From Caproicibacterium sp. BJN0003 (GTDB lineage: Bacteria; Bacillota; Clostridia; Oscillospirales; Acutalibacteraceae): a DNA stretch of 64,000 bases. Positions within the stretch are counted from its first letter, which is position 1. Each line of letters begins with the position of its first letter. Under the pieces are notes generated by a model. It ran no database searches and had not been told where the DNA came from. It worked only from the letters and a program-made list of their open reading frames with translations. Below are positions 44,269 to 52,376 of this stretch, piece by piece. Made by a program: the position numbers and the translations under genes. The stretch covers positions 1,240,001 to 1,304,000 of the forward strand of contig NZ_CP111108.1 in the NCBI RefSeq assembly GCF_026314295.1, written 5' to 3'.

Positions 44269-44937
44269 CTAATCTTTCTGCTTTCGCATGGCAATCCAAA
44301 GCGCGATTTCGATTCCAATTGCGGCTACTCCAATCAGCAGCCACCAGATATCATCACGCGATGTGTCACCTGTTTTTGGGGTGTCTGTTGTGTATGACGG
44401 TGGTGTATCGTTGCCTATCACCTCAACCGATGAATTGGAACTCTCTGTGGCAGCAATATATTGGTTGGTAAAAACCGCTTCTGTCTGTTTGGCTGCATCA
44501 CCCTGCTTAACAAGGTACATTACTGTCTGCAGTTCACCAGCCGGCTCTTTTTTCCATGTAACTTGGACTGTAAGGCGGTATACCGTTGCATCATACTCAT
44601 ACGCGGTACTATCTTTTTTGACTTCGCTGATGGTATAGTTATAATCCCCCGGTTCCGTATAAGTAATAGCGCCAAATGTTGTGCTTCCAGCTCCTGAGAT
44701 GTCCGCGGTTTTAATACCATCCGCACTCTCTGAAGGCATCGGAGCATTATTCAAAGCCGTCAATATAAAAGTAAACGTTTCGGCCTTGTCCGGCGTACCC
44801 CCACTAATCACCTTATATACCGGGATTTCCGCTGTCACCAGGTTACCTGCAGCCAGTGCGGTTTGAAAACCCATCGGGCTTAACATCGTCACTAGAAGTA
44901 TGGCCAGTATGCTCAATATTTTTAATCTCTTTTTCAT
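44269..44937 (-). CDS. Minor pilin with Spy0128-type domain and PKTG sorting signal
   Basis: 222 residues. Signal peptide at 1-30 (ends ALAAG). A Spy0128/FctA-like pilin domain (about 35-160) with the DYNYTISEV strand and a terminal VFTNQY, the Asn expected in an intramolecular Lys-Asn isopeptide bond. A Ser/Thr-rich linker, then TPKTGD, a hydrophobic helix and a basic tail (RKQKD). Size and position after the first sortase match the basal pilin FctB of streptococcal FCT islands. Confidence 0.82.
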   Translation of the reverse strand: MKKRLKILSILAILLVTMLSPMGFQTALAAGNLVTAEIPVYKVISGGTPDKAETFTFILTALNNAPMPSESADGIKTADISGAGSTTFGAITYTEPGDYNYTISEVKKDSTAYEYDATVYRLTVQVTWKKEPAGELQTVMYLVKQGDAAKQTEAVFTNQYIAATESSNSSVEVIGNDTPPSYTTDTPKTGDTSRDDIWWLLIGVAAIGIEIALWIAMRKQKD

Positions 44938-44960
44938 TTTATTTTTCGCTCACTTCCAGC

Positions 44961-45692
44961 TCATGCATATTCCACCAGCTTTGCCACCACGATAGAGCGC
45001 CCATTAGTTGTTGCGGATGAGCAAGTCGATAGCGCCACAATCCGGTCACTCGATTTGACCCCCACGTCCTGATAATATACTGCCGATTTTCTAATATAGT
45101 CTAATCGCGCCGCATAATCTTTTTCACTCAGATCCACATCAAACATAGGAGATTCATAAGCGTCCACATGGAGATAAGCATAAATTTCCAGATTGTACGT
45201 CTTTCCAGGGACAAGAAGTTGTCCGGTCCGATGTGCATCAAAATATGTCTCGTCCCCGAATTTTGTGAGGTCGCCGAACATTACACCATCGTCCATATGA
45301 TGGCCGTAGATCAGTGAGTACAAATCTGTAAAATTTCTGTTGTTGCGGTAGTCAAGAAATACACTCCCACTCAGGGAATAGTTTTTGTAAATATCGCAGT
45401 TGAGGTATTCCGTATTATTTTTACCCTGTAGCACCGGGTAATTGATTTTTGTACCGCCCACCGTGAGCCAAGCGCAAACATCCGGATTGATCTTTTGAAG
45501 CTCCGAGAGGGTAGGATTGGAGGGGGAAGGTTTGTATTTCATAATCTCGTCAGGGACACCCGCTCGACTATATACCATATATGCGTCCCACAATACATAA
45601 CCACCATACAGAAGAATGAGTACAAGCGAGACACCTATCGCGATATTGAACAGTCTTTCCATCCCCCGAATCAACCGTTTTACCGCTTCCAA
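44961..45692 (-). CDS. Class B sortase, probable pilin polymerase
   Basis: 243 residues. N-terminal membrane anchor (about 15-35), catalytic His in LIYGHHMDDGVMF, Cys in VALSTC and Arg in NGRSIVVA. Translation appears to begin at TTG 45692, as AGGGAGG lies eight bases upstream. It sits directly after the main pilin gene, the position of SrtC (a class B enzyme) in group A streptococcal pilus islands, so pilin polymerisation is the likely role. Confidence 0.87.
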   Translation of the reverse strand: MEAVKRLIRGMERLFNIAIGVSLVLILLYGGYVLWDAYMVYSRAGVPDEIMKYKPSPSNPTLSELQKINPDVCAWLTVGGTKINYPVLQGKNNTEYLNCDIYKNYSLSGSVFLDYRNNRNFTDLYSLIYGHHMDDGVMFGDLTKFGDETYFDAHRTGQLLVPGKTYNLEIYAYLHVDAYESPMFDVDLSEKDYAARLDYIRKSAVYYQDVGVKSSDRIVALSTCSSATTNGRSIVVAKLVEYA

Positions 45693-45727
45693 TACCTTTC
45701 CCTCCCTGAGTCAGACACTATGATTTA

Positions 45728-47020
45728 TTATTCGTTAACTCTGCGCTTCTTAAAGATTATTACTGCGCCAAAGCCTACAAGAGCCACTAACAATGCATAA
45801 GGGAGAATTGTCATCACCACACCAGTTGGCGGGATGGACTGTTTATCGTTCACAAAATTCTCCTGGTTGACCGCACCATCACCTGAGAAAATGGTCTGTT
45901 CTCCGGTTGTCTTATTTGCGGTTACTTTGGTAGCAACTGTGGTAAGCGTACCGGGGGTCACAGTATTGCCGTGATCGACGGAAATGGTCGTCTTATAATC
46001 AGCTGTTCCGGCTTCAGTGGTGGTAACTTTTTCACCAGTAGGAAGACCGATAACCTTGATATACTGATTATGCTTGATTTGAAAATTTCCGCTGTCTGTA
46101 ATGCTGCCGTTGCTGGCCAAAGTATCGTCGCCGCCACCGACTGCCTGATCATTGCCCATATTGTAAACTTCATATGCATAGTTTGCACTGTCAGCTTTTC
46201 CTGCAGCCGAAGACAGACCTAACGTAAAGGAAAATTCCTGATTCGGGTCAGCCATATCGCCGGTTACAAGTTTTGTAACGTACAAACTCGCTGTGCTATA
46301 ATTGTTTACAAAGGGATATGCAATGTTACGAACACCATCGTCAGTTCCAGTTGGGACCGTGATGCCGATCTTTCCGTCTGCAGCGTTAGGATCTGGAGCA
46401 ACACCGCCGTTATCTGCCCCCATAGGATCAAGTTTGGATGTGTTGGTACCCTTCCATGCAGTAATCGCACTGACATTCACCACAGGTTTGCCGTCTTTAT
46501 CCAACAAAGGCGTTCCATCGTCGTTCAGTACGTTGGTAACATAAACATTAACATAGTATACGGTGTTATCATATGTCACACCGGCGACTGGATTTTCTGG
46601 GATATTTTCTGTTAACTTATATGTATACACACCTGTTTGTGTATAGGTGATAGGGTCCGATGTGGCAGTCTTTTTTTGTGACGTGCCAGGGGCGTTGGTT
46701 AAAAAGCCGTCCACATTGATAGCCTGTTGACCGGTTTTACCGCCTGGCATCGGTAAGTTCGCAGAAGTATACTTGATCGAATCGGGATTCGTAGGACCAG
46801 GTGTATAGCTTACAGGGTCCAATAGAAATTGAAATTCGTTGATAGCTGGGAATACACCTGATTCAGTTGCCGTAATGGTCTTGCCAACGGTGATGCTTGC
46901 TTTGTTGTTGTAGATTTTCGGTGTAAGGGCAAAGGCAGCTGTCGTCGTAGGAAGTACCGTTAGAACAAATGCGAGAACCGCACCTATCACCTTACCGGTT
47001 TTGCTTTTTCGTACATTCAT
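45728..47020 (-). CDS. Major pilin (Spy0128/FctA-like) with IPPTG sorting signal
   Basis: 430 residues from ATG 47020, which has GGAGG upstream. The frame continues further 5' to 47083 without a ribosome binding site. A signal peptide (about 1-32) is followed by two Spy0128-like isopeptide domains: the first about 40-230 (YKLTENIPENPVAGVTYDNTVYYVNVYV, ending YPFVNNY), the second about 235-395 (SLYVTKLVTGDMADPNQEFSFTL, ending NFVNDKQ). The C-terminus has IPPTG, a hydrophobic helix and KKRRVNE. It is the largest repeat-forming candidate, followed by a sortase. Confidence 0.87.
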   Translation of the reverse strand: MNVRKSKTGKVIGAVLAFVLTVLPTTTAAFALTPKIYNNKASITVGKTITATESGVFPAINEFQFLLDPVSYTPGPTNPDSIKYTSANLPMPGGKTGQQAINVDGFLTNAPGTSQKKTATSDPITYTQTGVYTYKLTENIPENPVAGVTYDNTVYYVNVYVTNVLNDDGTPLLDKDGKPVVNVSAITAWKGTNTSKLDPMGADNGGVAPDPNAADGKIGITVPTGTDDGVRNIAYPFVNNYSTASLYVTKLVTGDMADPNQEFSFTLGLSSAAGKADSANYAYEVYNMGNDQAVGGGDDTLASNGSITDSGNFQIKHNQYIKVIGLPTGEKVTTTEAGTADYKTTISVDHGNTVTPGTLTTVATKVTANKTTGEQTIFSGDGAVNQENFVNDKQSIPPTGVVMTILPYALLVALVGFGAVIIFKKRRVNE

Positions 47021-47082
47021 AATTAATCCTCCATTTCCTTTTTTGATGAATTTATAATTATCCGACTTACGTCGGTTGTTCA

Positions 47083-47667
47083 TTACAACCCTCTATGCCG
47101 AAACAACGATATGACTTTTCCGTTTATGTCCTTTACCGAAATGGGGCCAAAATCCCGACTATCCGATGTACTTACACGATTATCCCCCAAAACAAACACT
47201 TCCCCACTTTTCAAGGTGGCAGGAAACGACGTTTTTCGGTCTTCCTTGCGGGTAGGAAAGAATACTTCCTCCTGCTGAACACTGCCGTTTACGACAAGCT
47301 GGCCATTCGCCGTCATATCCACCACATCCCCACTTGTGGCTACAATACGACCGTATTGCCGTTGCCCATCCGCCATATAAACAGCGATGTCCCCGATATT
47401 CCAACTGTCCACCAGCCGGTAGAAGATCACTAAATCACCGTCCCGCATACGCGGATACATTCCTTCGCCTCTCACTGCGCCTACCCCAAATACGAAATTG
47501 AGAAGAAGCCAACAGACAACGGCGACAGCGAGTATCTTTGCTAACAGTGCTCGTGCGCTGCGCATTACGGCGATTCGTTCCCTGCGACAAGCTATGACTT
47601 TTTCCACAGCCAATGGGGATGAGTTTTCGCCTTGCTTCGGCTTTGCAAGCCATTTATTCACTGTCAT
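47083..47667 (-). CDS. Signal peptidase I homologue lacking catalytic Ser and Lys (SipA/LepA-like pilus factor)
   Basis: About 194 residues. A transmembrane helix (about 40-62) and the full S26 fold are present, including the FVLGDNRVSTSDSRD box. The catalytic serine position reads Gly (RGEGMYP where active enzymes have G-x-SM-x-P). The catalytic lysine position is also Gly (QYGRIVA where active enzymes have VKRVIG). It therefore should not cleave. In group A Streptococcus the pilus-island homologue SipA likewise lacks the dyad and assists pilus assembly as a chaperone, and it lies at the same place between the adhesin and main pilin. The ATG at 47667 was preferred over 47694, and both overlap the upstream coiled-coil gene. 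Confidence 0.85.
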   Translation of the reverse strand: MTVNKWLAKPKQGENSSPLAVEKVIACRRERIAVMRSARALLAKILAVAVVCWLLLNFVFGVGAVRGEGMYPRMRDGDLVIFYRLVDSWNIGDIAVYMADGQRQYGRIVATSGDVVDMTANGQLVVNGSVQQEEVFFPTRKEDRKTSFPATLKSGEVFVLGDNRVSTSDSRDFGPISVKDINGKVISLFRHRGL

Positions 47668-47947
47668 CACCTGGATTACTCTTATGCCCGTCATTTATGT
47701 CTGTGATTTTTGGAGATGACTTTGCTTCCAACTGACGGATTCGCTCTTCCAGGCTGTCCGCATATCGCTCCCATTGGGTGAGAATATCCTGTGCCCGCTG
47801 CCGCTCTATTCTTATCAGCTCCACATATTCATGGTGCAGATGTTCAAGCTTTAGCCACGCATCGTCCTCATCAACGCCGCCAAGAAAGCGGCGGCGAAAG
47901 TGAGTATTTTGCTCCAACTTTGCAATCTCCTCAATGCTTTTTGCCAA
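47654..47947 (-). CDS. Small coiled-coil protein in the pilus operon
   Basis: 97 residues with no signal peptide. Residues about 30-75 are predicted helix with heptad-like spacing and many Arg/Glu/Gln (HEYVELIRIERQRAQDILTQW). The C-terminal tail is charged. TTG start behind GAGGTGATAAAAT. I do not recognise the family. Its place between the adhesin and the SipA-like gene suggests a pilus-specific cytoplasmic factor. Confidence 0.6.
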   Translation of the reverse strand: MAKSIEEIAKLEQNTHFRRRFLGGVDEDDAWLKLEHLHHEYVELIRIERQRAQDILTQWERYADSLEERIRQLEAKSSPKITDINDGHKSNPGDDSE

Positions 47948-47979
47948 ATTTTATCACCTCGCAATTTACGGTATTCACC

Positions 47980-50523
47980 TTACCTGAAAAAATGTCCACC
48001 TTTGGGGGGCTCTCCGCTTCGCCGGATGATTAGGAATATGATGAGAATGCAGCCTGCCAGTGCTACAAGAATACCGTAGGGCAAAATATTCATAAACACA
48101 CCTGTAGGTACGGTACCCTTTTTTGTATTCACGAACTGCACAACCGTGTTGGCCTTAACAGTTCCTTTGGCGTTGCCGCCCGCAACGCCCTGAGTATATC
48201 CCAAAGCACGTGCTTCAGAGACGGAATAGTCCGCTCCCGACGGCACACCTTTGATTACGATACCTTGGCCATGTTTCAATGTGATAGTATCGCCGTTTTT
48301 AATGCTGCCGCCGCTCGGAGCACTCACTCCAGTAGCCTTAGACACACCCGTATACGGGAGGGATCCGGTCACTCCACTCAGATTGACCGTAAATTTGAAG
48401 TTCACGTTGGGATCGGAAAGCGTCCCTTTCACAAGCTTCGATAGTGTAACGGTATAAGTTTTCAACGCATGATAGGTAGAATTCGTCTCCATTTTAGTTG
48501 TGCCAAACGTCATGGTCGCCGAGTTGGTATATCTCGTGATGTTGACACCTGTTTTTGGCTTATCCACAGTGACTTTGAATTTGTATACATTCTGCCCTTT
48601 TACGAGGGTCCGATTGGTCCATTTCACCGTGGTACGTCCTGAGCCATCCGTGCTCCACGTCATACCGGCCGTGTAACTGCCATTTGTCTTATTCAATGTC
48701 AGACCCGCAGGAATTGTATCGGTTATGTTTACTCCGTTTAAATTTCCATAGGCTCCATTCCAGTTGACGTTAATTGCGTATTCAATCGTTTCATTGGCGT
48801 CCACCCCAACTGGAGATGCGTTTGTCCCATTATTAATACCTGCCGAACCGGCCTTTGCCGTTTTATTGACTGTCGGATTCGGAACAAAACCAAAGTCCAT
48901 ATTGATGACAGAATCTGATACTTTTGTTGCGGAAAGTGCACTGTTCAGACCAATACCACTGACAACTGCACGGTTTCCTGAAGCAACAGCATCATTGTCA
49001 GTCGATGCGGTTTTTACAGTTATCTTATAACCCGTGGGGGTAGTTATTACAGCCTTATATGTACCGGTAGGAACTTCGTCAAAATTATACACACCGTTCG
49101 CATCTGTTTTAGTCACCAGAGACTGTCCACTTTTATTCTTGACCGGCGTTTTATAAGTGGTATCACTGTTCAGATATAATCCCACTGTCAATCCAGATAT
49201 CTTTGTTTCGCCTGCATTAATGATCCCGTTCCCGTTCATATCGACCCATACCCTGCCGCTTATAGAACGATTCACTATTTTAAACTGATTGACATAGGTG
49301 GTTTCATTTCCCTTTGTAGGCGTTTTGTCTTGAACACTGGAATAGCAGGTAAATCCCTTGGCGTTATATGTCTCGTAGTTTTTGTCATTATAGGAGATAT
49401 TCGCCTGGTTTTTCACCAAATATCCAGCATTTCCCGTCACCTTAGCCTGAAAGCTGATCGTCATTGCTTGGCCCTGATGAGTGGTGGCGGACGTTCCCAT
49501 ACTGTCTGATCCTTTTAGTACCCCGCCGTTTGTAACAGCAGTTCCCGCCGTTGCGCCCGCACCGAAATTCACACGCAGCTCGTCCGTCTTATTATTAAAC
49601 GTAGCCTTGTTACCTGCCGCTGCGCCGTTTATTTTGGCACTCCCGCTAACGTAATTAATTCCATCGCTCAATACATCCCGGAATACGCAGCGTGAAGCGT
49701 CTGTTTCGCCCCAGTTTGTCACAGTCACGGTAACGGTGACGATCTCTCCTTTATACGCAAAAGAGTTATCCTTTGCCGAGGTAGATATGCTCTTTTTGGC
49801 AATTAATGAAGAACCGGTTTGAAATTTGATGTCATCCAGGAAATTGCCTTCAGCAAGACTTCCCGTAGCGGAAGATACGGACTGAAAAGCAAATTCAGTA
49901 TTTTTCTGACCTGCTGGTACGTTATATACCCCGCGGTAATAGTACCAATTCTTAGCATTGTCACTAGCAGTTTTCTGTAACTGGGCTTTGGTCGGCGCCG
50001 CTTTAGGCGTGCCCGCAGGCCGAAGATAAAAATTCATTACATCCTTACCAGTTCCAGACGAATTGTTCCCCGATGCTCTAGCGCGATGGGCAAACTGCCA
50101 ATATAGTCTGGATCCCGGCACCGTCGCCGCGTTCTGGTACAACCTGCCGGGCAAAACAGCATTCAGTTCGGCGTACTGATCTCCGTTTGCCTGTGTTGTG
50201 GCAAAACCGGAAAATCCTTTCGGCACAACCCGAAGCAACTCAATCGTATGAGCATAGGGACTTGAATAATTTGCAGGATCTACGGGCACCGTATTCCAAC
50301 CGGGTACAGAAGCCATGTTAAATCCGGTATAATACGGTTCTGTTGTTTTTGCCTTTGGCGTTTGAAAACTGCCATTTATAAAATTTACCGGAGTAGGCTT
50401 TAACTCAGTAGGCAGAGTAAATGCCTGTGTACCTGCGGAGACGATAACGGGTGAGAACAGTCTGAAGCAGGAAAAAATCAAAAACACAGCCCCTACAACT
50501 GACAGACATCGTTTGATTCTCAT
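47980..50523 (-). CDS. Large pilus adhesin/tip pilin with SdrD B-like and Spy0128-like domains
   Basis: 847 residues. Signal peptide (1-31). N-terminal domain (about 35-235) that may be a ligand-binding beta-sandwich. A DUF11-like repeat (about 245-395). An SdrD B-like domain (SGRVWVDMNGNGIINAGE, about 420-530). A second DUF11-like domain (NKTAKAGSAG..., about 550-690) and a Spy0128-like domain (about 700-810, KLVKGTLSDPNVNFKFTV). The C-terminus has TVPTG, a hydrophobic helix and RRSGEPPKGG. GGAGGGGAAGC precedes the ATG. It is the first gene of the operon, like Cpa in FCT islands, and is probably the adhesive tip subunit. Confidence 0.82.
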   Translation of the reverse strand: MRIKRCLSVVGAVFLIFSCFRLFSPVIVSAGTQAFTLPTELKPTPVNFINGSFQTPKAKTTEPYYTGFNMASVPGWNTVPVDPANYSSPYAHTIELLRVVPKGFSGFATTQANGDQYAELNAVLPGRLYQNAATVPGSRLYWQFAHRARASGNNSSGTGKDVMNFYLRPAGTPKAAPTKAQLQKTASDNAKNWYYYRGVYNVPAGQKNTEFAFQSVSSATGSLAEGNFLDDIKFQTGSSLIAKKSISTSAKDNSFAYKGEIVTVTVTVTNWGETDASRCVFRDVLSDGINYVSGSAKINGAAAGNKATFNNKTDELRVNFGAGATAGTAVTNGGVLKGSDSMGTSATTHQGQAMTISFQAKVTGNAGYLVKNQANISYNDKNYETYNAKGFTCYSSVQDKTPTKGNETTYVNQFKIVNRSISGRVWVDMNGNGIINAGETKISGLTVGLYLNSDTTYKTPVKNKSGQSLVTKTDANGVYNFDEVPTGTYKAVITTPTGYKITVKTASTDNDAVASGNRAVVSGIGLNSALSATKVSDSVINMDFGFVPNPTVNKTAKAGSAGINNGTNASPVGVDANETIEYAINVNWNGAYGNLNGVNITDTIPAGLTLNKTNGSYTAGMTWSTDGSGRTTVKWTNRTLVKGQNVYKFKVTVDKPKTGVNITRYTNSATMTFGTTKMETNSTYHALKTYTVTLSKLVKGTLSDPNVNFKFTVNLSGVTGSLPYTGVSKATGVSAPSGGSIKNGDTITLKHGQGIVIKGVPSGADYSVSEARALGYTQGVAGGNAKGTVKANTVVQFVNTKKGTVPTGVFMNILPYGILVALAGCILIIFLIIRRSGEPPKGGHFFR

Positions 50524-50842
50524 TTTTGCTTCCCCTCCTTTTTAATTTTTCCTTTTTTCGCCTAATCGTAACTCTTACCAACCACGATTTTCCCAGTTAC
50601 CGTTCCACCGCCGGTATAGTTGCTTCCTACATTCATTACGACCGCTCTATCCTTGTGATAGCTGTTGCACAAACAGGTATATTTTTGTATCCGCTATCCA
50701 CCACGAATGCACCGAAAGCAGATAATTATCTGTGTTTTAAATTTTTGTTAATTCCAATATTTACCATATTGGTTATATGATATAATGTGATACAATACAT
50801 TAAATAGGAGAGTTTATAGTTATAATGAAATTCATAACAAAG
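50524..50842 (-). promoter_or_regulatory. Pilus operon upstream region with a palindromic promoter and relic peptide frames
   Basis: Minus-strand TTAACA (50746-50751) and TAATTA (50723-50728), 17 bases apart, form a candidate promoter. A perfect 14-bp palindrome CAGATAATTATCTG (50719-50732) covers its -10 box and could be an operator. A second candidate is TTGTTA-N16-TATAAA at about 50813-50840, outside the inverted repeat. The remaining bases have minus-strand frames that read like a fragment of a secreted protein (MNVGSNYTGGGTVTGKIV) but no complete gene. Confidence 0.5.
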
Positions 50843-50865
50843 TTCGTAAAATAACTAATTTTACG
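50843..50865. repeat. Left inverted repeat of a putative invertible segment
   Basis: A 23-base site beginning TTCGTAAAATAAC. It matches the reverse complement of 52255-52277 at 22 of 23 positions. The site is itself imperfectly palindromic, a usual property of tyrosine recombinase crossover sites. Confidence 0.8.
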
Positions 50866-50932
50866 CTTAAAGCCCAGAAAATGGCATATATTCTAGTCTT
50901 TCTCCACATCGTGCTGACGGCTTTTTGACGGC

Positions 50933-52036
50933 CTAAAATTTTTCAACAAGCTGGTGGAGCTTGTTTACATAGCAATGCTTCTGCTCTCCAGTACAGTGCG
51001 CATAGCATTTGAGTGTAACAAGCGGCGAGGAATGTCCCAATAATTCAGCAAGCACATCATACGGAATGCCCGCTTCTAAACATCGCGTTGCATAAGTATG
51101 CCTAAGCGTGTGCATATGCGCACCTATGATACCAGCCTGTTTTGCAATCCCTGAAAATCTCTCCTGAACCGTGCGGGGATCTATATACCGGCCCCCAGTA
51201 CTTTCAAACACAAACCCATTTTCTTTCCGGCATCGTTTCAGCTGCTGCATTAGAAATGGCGGAACCGGTATCGTTCGCTCGGAACTTGTGGATTTTGGCG
51301 TACTAACAATGACCGCTGTATGTTTTTGTCCGCTCTGCTTTACACGTTTGATAGTGTGGCGGATGTGTAGTTCGTTATTGAGGAAATCTACATCATCCCA
51401 CCGTAATCCACACAGTTCACCGAGGCGCAAACCTGTGTATAGACAAAGAAGGTATTCAAGTTTTCCATCCTGCCTAATTGTCTTTTCCAATTGTTTTTGC
51501 TCTGCCCTTGAGAGATATCGTGCCTTTTTCACCTCGTATTTTGGCTTCCGGATGTCTTTTAGAGGATTCCTTTGAATTAGCCCCTGATCAACAGCTTTGG
51601 ATAATATGCTGTTCAGTACCCGGAAAATGTTATGCACTGTGCTAGGTGCATAACGCACAGTCAGTTCATCCAACCAAATCTGCAATGTCTTTGTATTTAA
51701 TTTTGTCAATCGTACAGAGCCGAACGTCGGTTCAATATGCGATTCGATGATTGTCCGGTAAGCATCGCTGGAGCTTCTCTTGACATACGGAGCATACAGT
51801 ACATCCAGCCAATACGTCATCCAGGCAGACAGTGTACCGTCACTGTATATTGTCGTTTTATCTAATGTGTTTGTCTGCTTCAATTTTAAAAGCATCAGTT
51901 TTGTTTTGACTTCGCTGTACTTCTTTCCATAAACTGAAACAAAACGAGTGGTTCCGTTAGTTCTCTTGCCCACAGGGCATCGTCCCTCCCAACGTCCGTC
52001 TTTCCTAAAATAAATATTTTCTCCTCGCCGAGACAT
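50933..52036 (-). CDS. Tyrosine recombinase (integrase) encoded inside the inverted-repeat segment
   Basis: 367 residues. An N-terminal arm-binding AP2-like domain (RKDGRWEGRCPVG), a SAM-like core-binding domain (about 65-160) and a catalytic domain with Arg in TGLRLGELCGL, His-x-x-Arg in HTLRHTYAT, LLGHSS and a final Tyr in CYAHCT. The catalytic set is complete. GGAGG nine bases before ATG 52036 sets the start; the frame continues to 52159 without a ribosome binding site. Unlike most integrases of mobile elements it has no excisionase or replication gene next to it. It is bracketed by inverted rather than direct repeats, so it may act as an invertase of its own segment. Confidence 0.9.
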   Translation of the reverse strand: MSRRGENIYFRKDGRWEGRCPVGKRTNGTTRFVSVYGKKYSEVKTKLMLLKLKQTNTLDKTTIYSDGTLSAWMTYWLDVLYAPYVKRSSSDAYRTIIESHIEPTFGSVRLTKLNTKTLQIWLDELTVRYAPSTVHNIFRVLNSILSKAVDQGLIQRNPLKDIRKPKYEVKKARYLSRAEQKQLEKTIRQDGKLEYLLCLYTGLRLGELCGLRWDDVDFLNNELHIRHTIKRVKQSGQKHTAVIVSTPKSTSSERTIPVPPFLMQQLKRCRKENGFVFESTGGRYIDPRTVQERFSGIAKQAGIIGAHMHTLRHTYATRCLEAGIPYDVLAELLGHSSPLVTLKCYAHCTGEQKHCYVNKLHQLVEKF

Positions 52037-52155
52037 TGAATAAACCTCCTTTTTTATTGACGGCTTGCGAGACGGCTTAAAAATTTGTACTGCTATTCCT
52101 TTATTCACTAAAATTTGTGGAAAATAGCTGTTTCCCTCGTAAGCTGACTCTTTAG

Positions 52156-52204
52156 CCATGTAAAAATCAATAAAATTTCTATTGACAAATCTTTTTTTAC
52201 ATGG
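52156..52204. promoter_or_regulatory. Inverted repeat around the -35 box of the outward promoter
   Basis: CCATGTAAAAA (52156-52166) and its complement TTTTTACATGG (52194-52204) are 27 bases apart and bracket TTGACA. It could be an operator or a recombinase accessory site. Confidence 0.55.
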
Positions 52205-52210
52205 TATATT
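52182..52210 (+). promoter_or_regulatory. Consensus promoter inside the putative invertible segment, pointing away from the pilus operon
   Basis: TTGACA (52182-52187) and TATATT (52205-52210) are exactly 17 bases apart. It reads to the right, through the right inverted repeat 45 bases later, into a terminator. If the segment were inverted it would read leftward through the left repeat towards the pilus adhesin gene. Confidence 0.7.
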
Positions 52211-52254
52211 TTGTATGTTATAAGAGTAAATAGTCGATAGTTGCTATTTCTCCT

Positions 52255-52277
52255 CGTAAAATTAGTTATTTTGCGAA
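52255..52277. repeat. Right inverted repeat of the putative invertible segment
   Basis: A 23-base site ending TTATTTTGCGAA, the inverted copy of 50843-50865 with one mismatch. The two sites lie 1435 bases apart, outer edge to outer edge. Confidence 0.8.
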
Positions 52278-52307
52278 TGGCTCATCCGAATTGATGAGCC
52301 ATTTTTT
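52276..52307 (+). terminator. Terminator abutting the right inverted repeat
   Basis: AATGGCTCATC / GATGAGCCATT with a six-base loop is followed by six Ts. Its first two bases belong to the inverted repeat. Transcripts from the 52182 promoter in the present orientation should stop here. Confidence 0.85.
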
Positions 52308-52376
52308 GAACCTTAAAATAAATATTGCTTGTGTTATGCTATGCTTTATCATTGTGATTTTTCCACGATAAAAATT

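Noticed and set aside
50526..50780. 85-residue plus-strand ORF upstream of the adhesin gene
   Set aside because: It has no ribosome binding site, lies antisense to the pilus leader, and shows no recognisable pattern.
50843..52277. The two 23-base sites as attL/attR of an integrated element
   Set aside because: Integration leaves direct repeats. These sites match better inverted (22 of 23) than direct (about 17 of 21 core positions). The segment holds only the recombinase gene and no cargo or replication genes.
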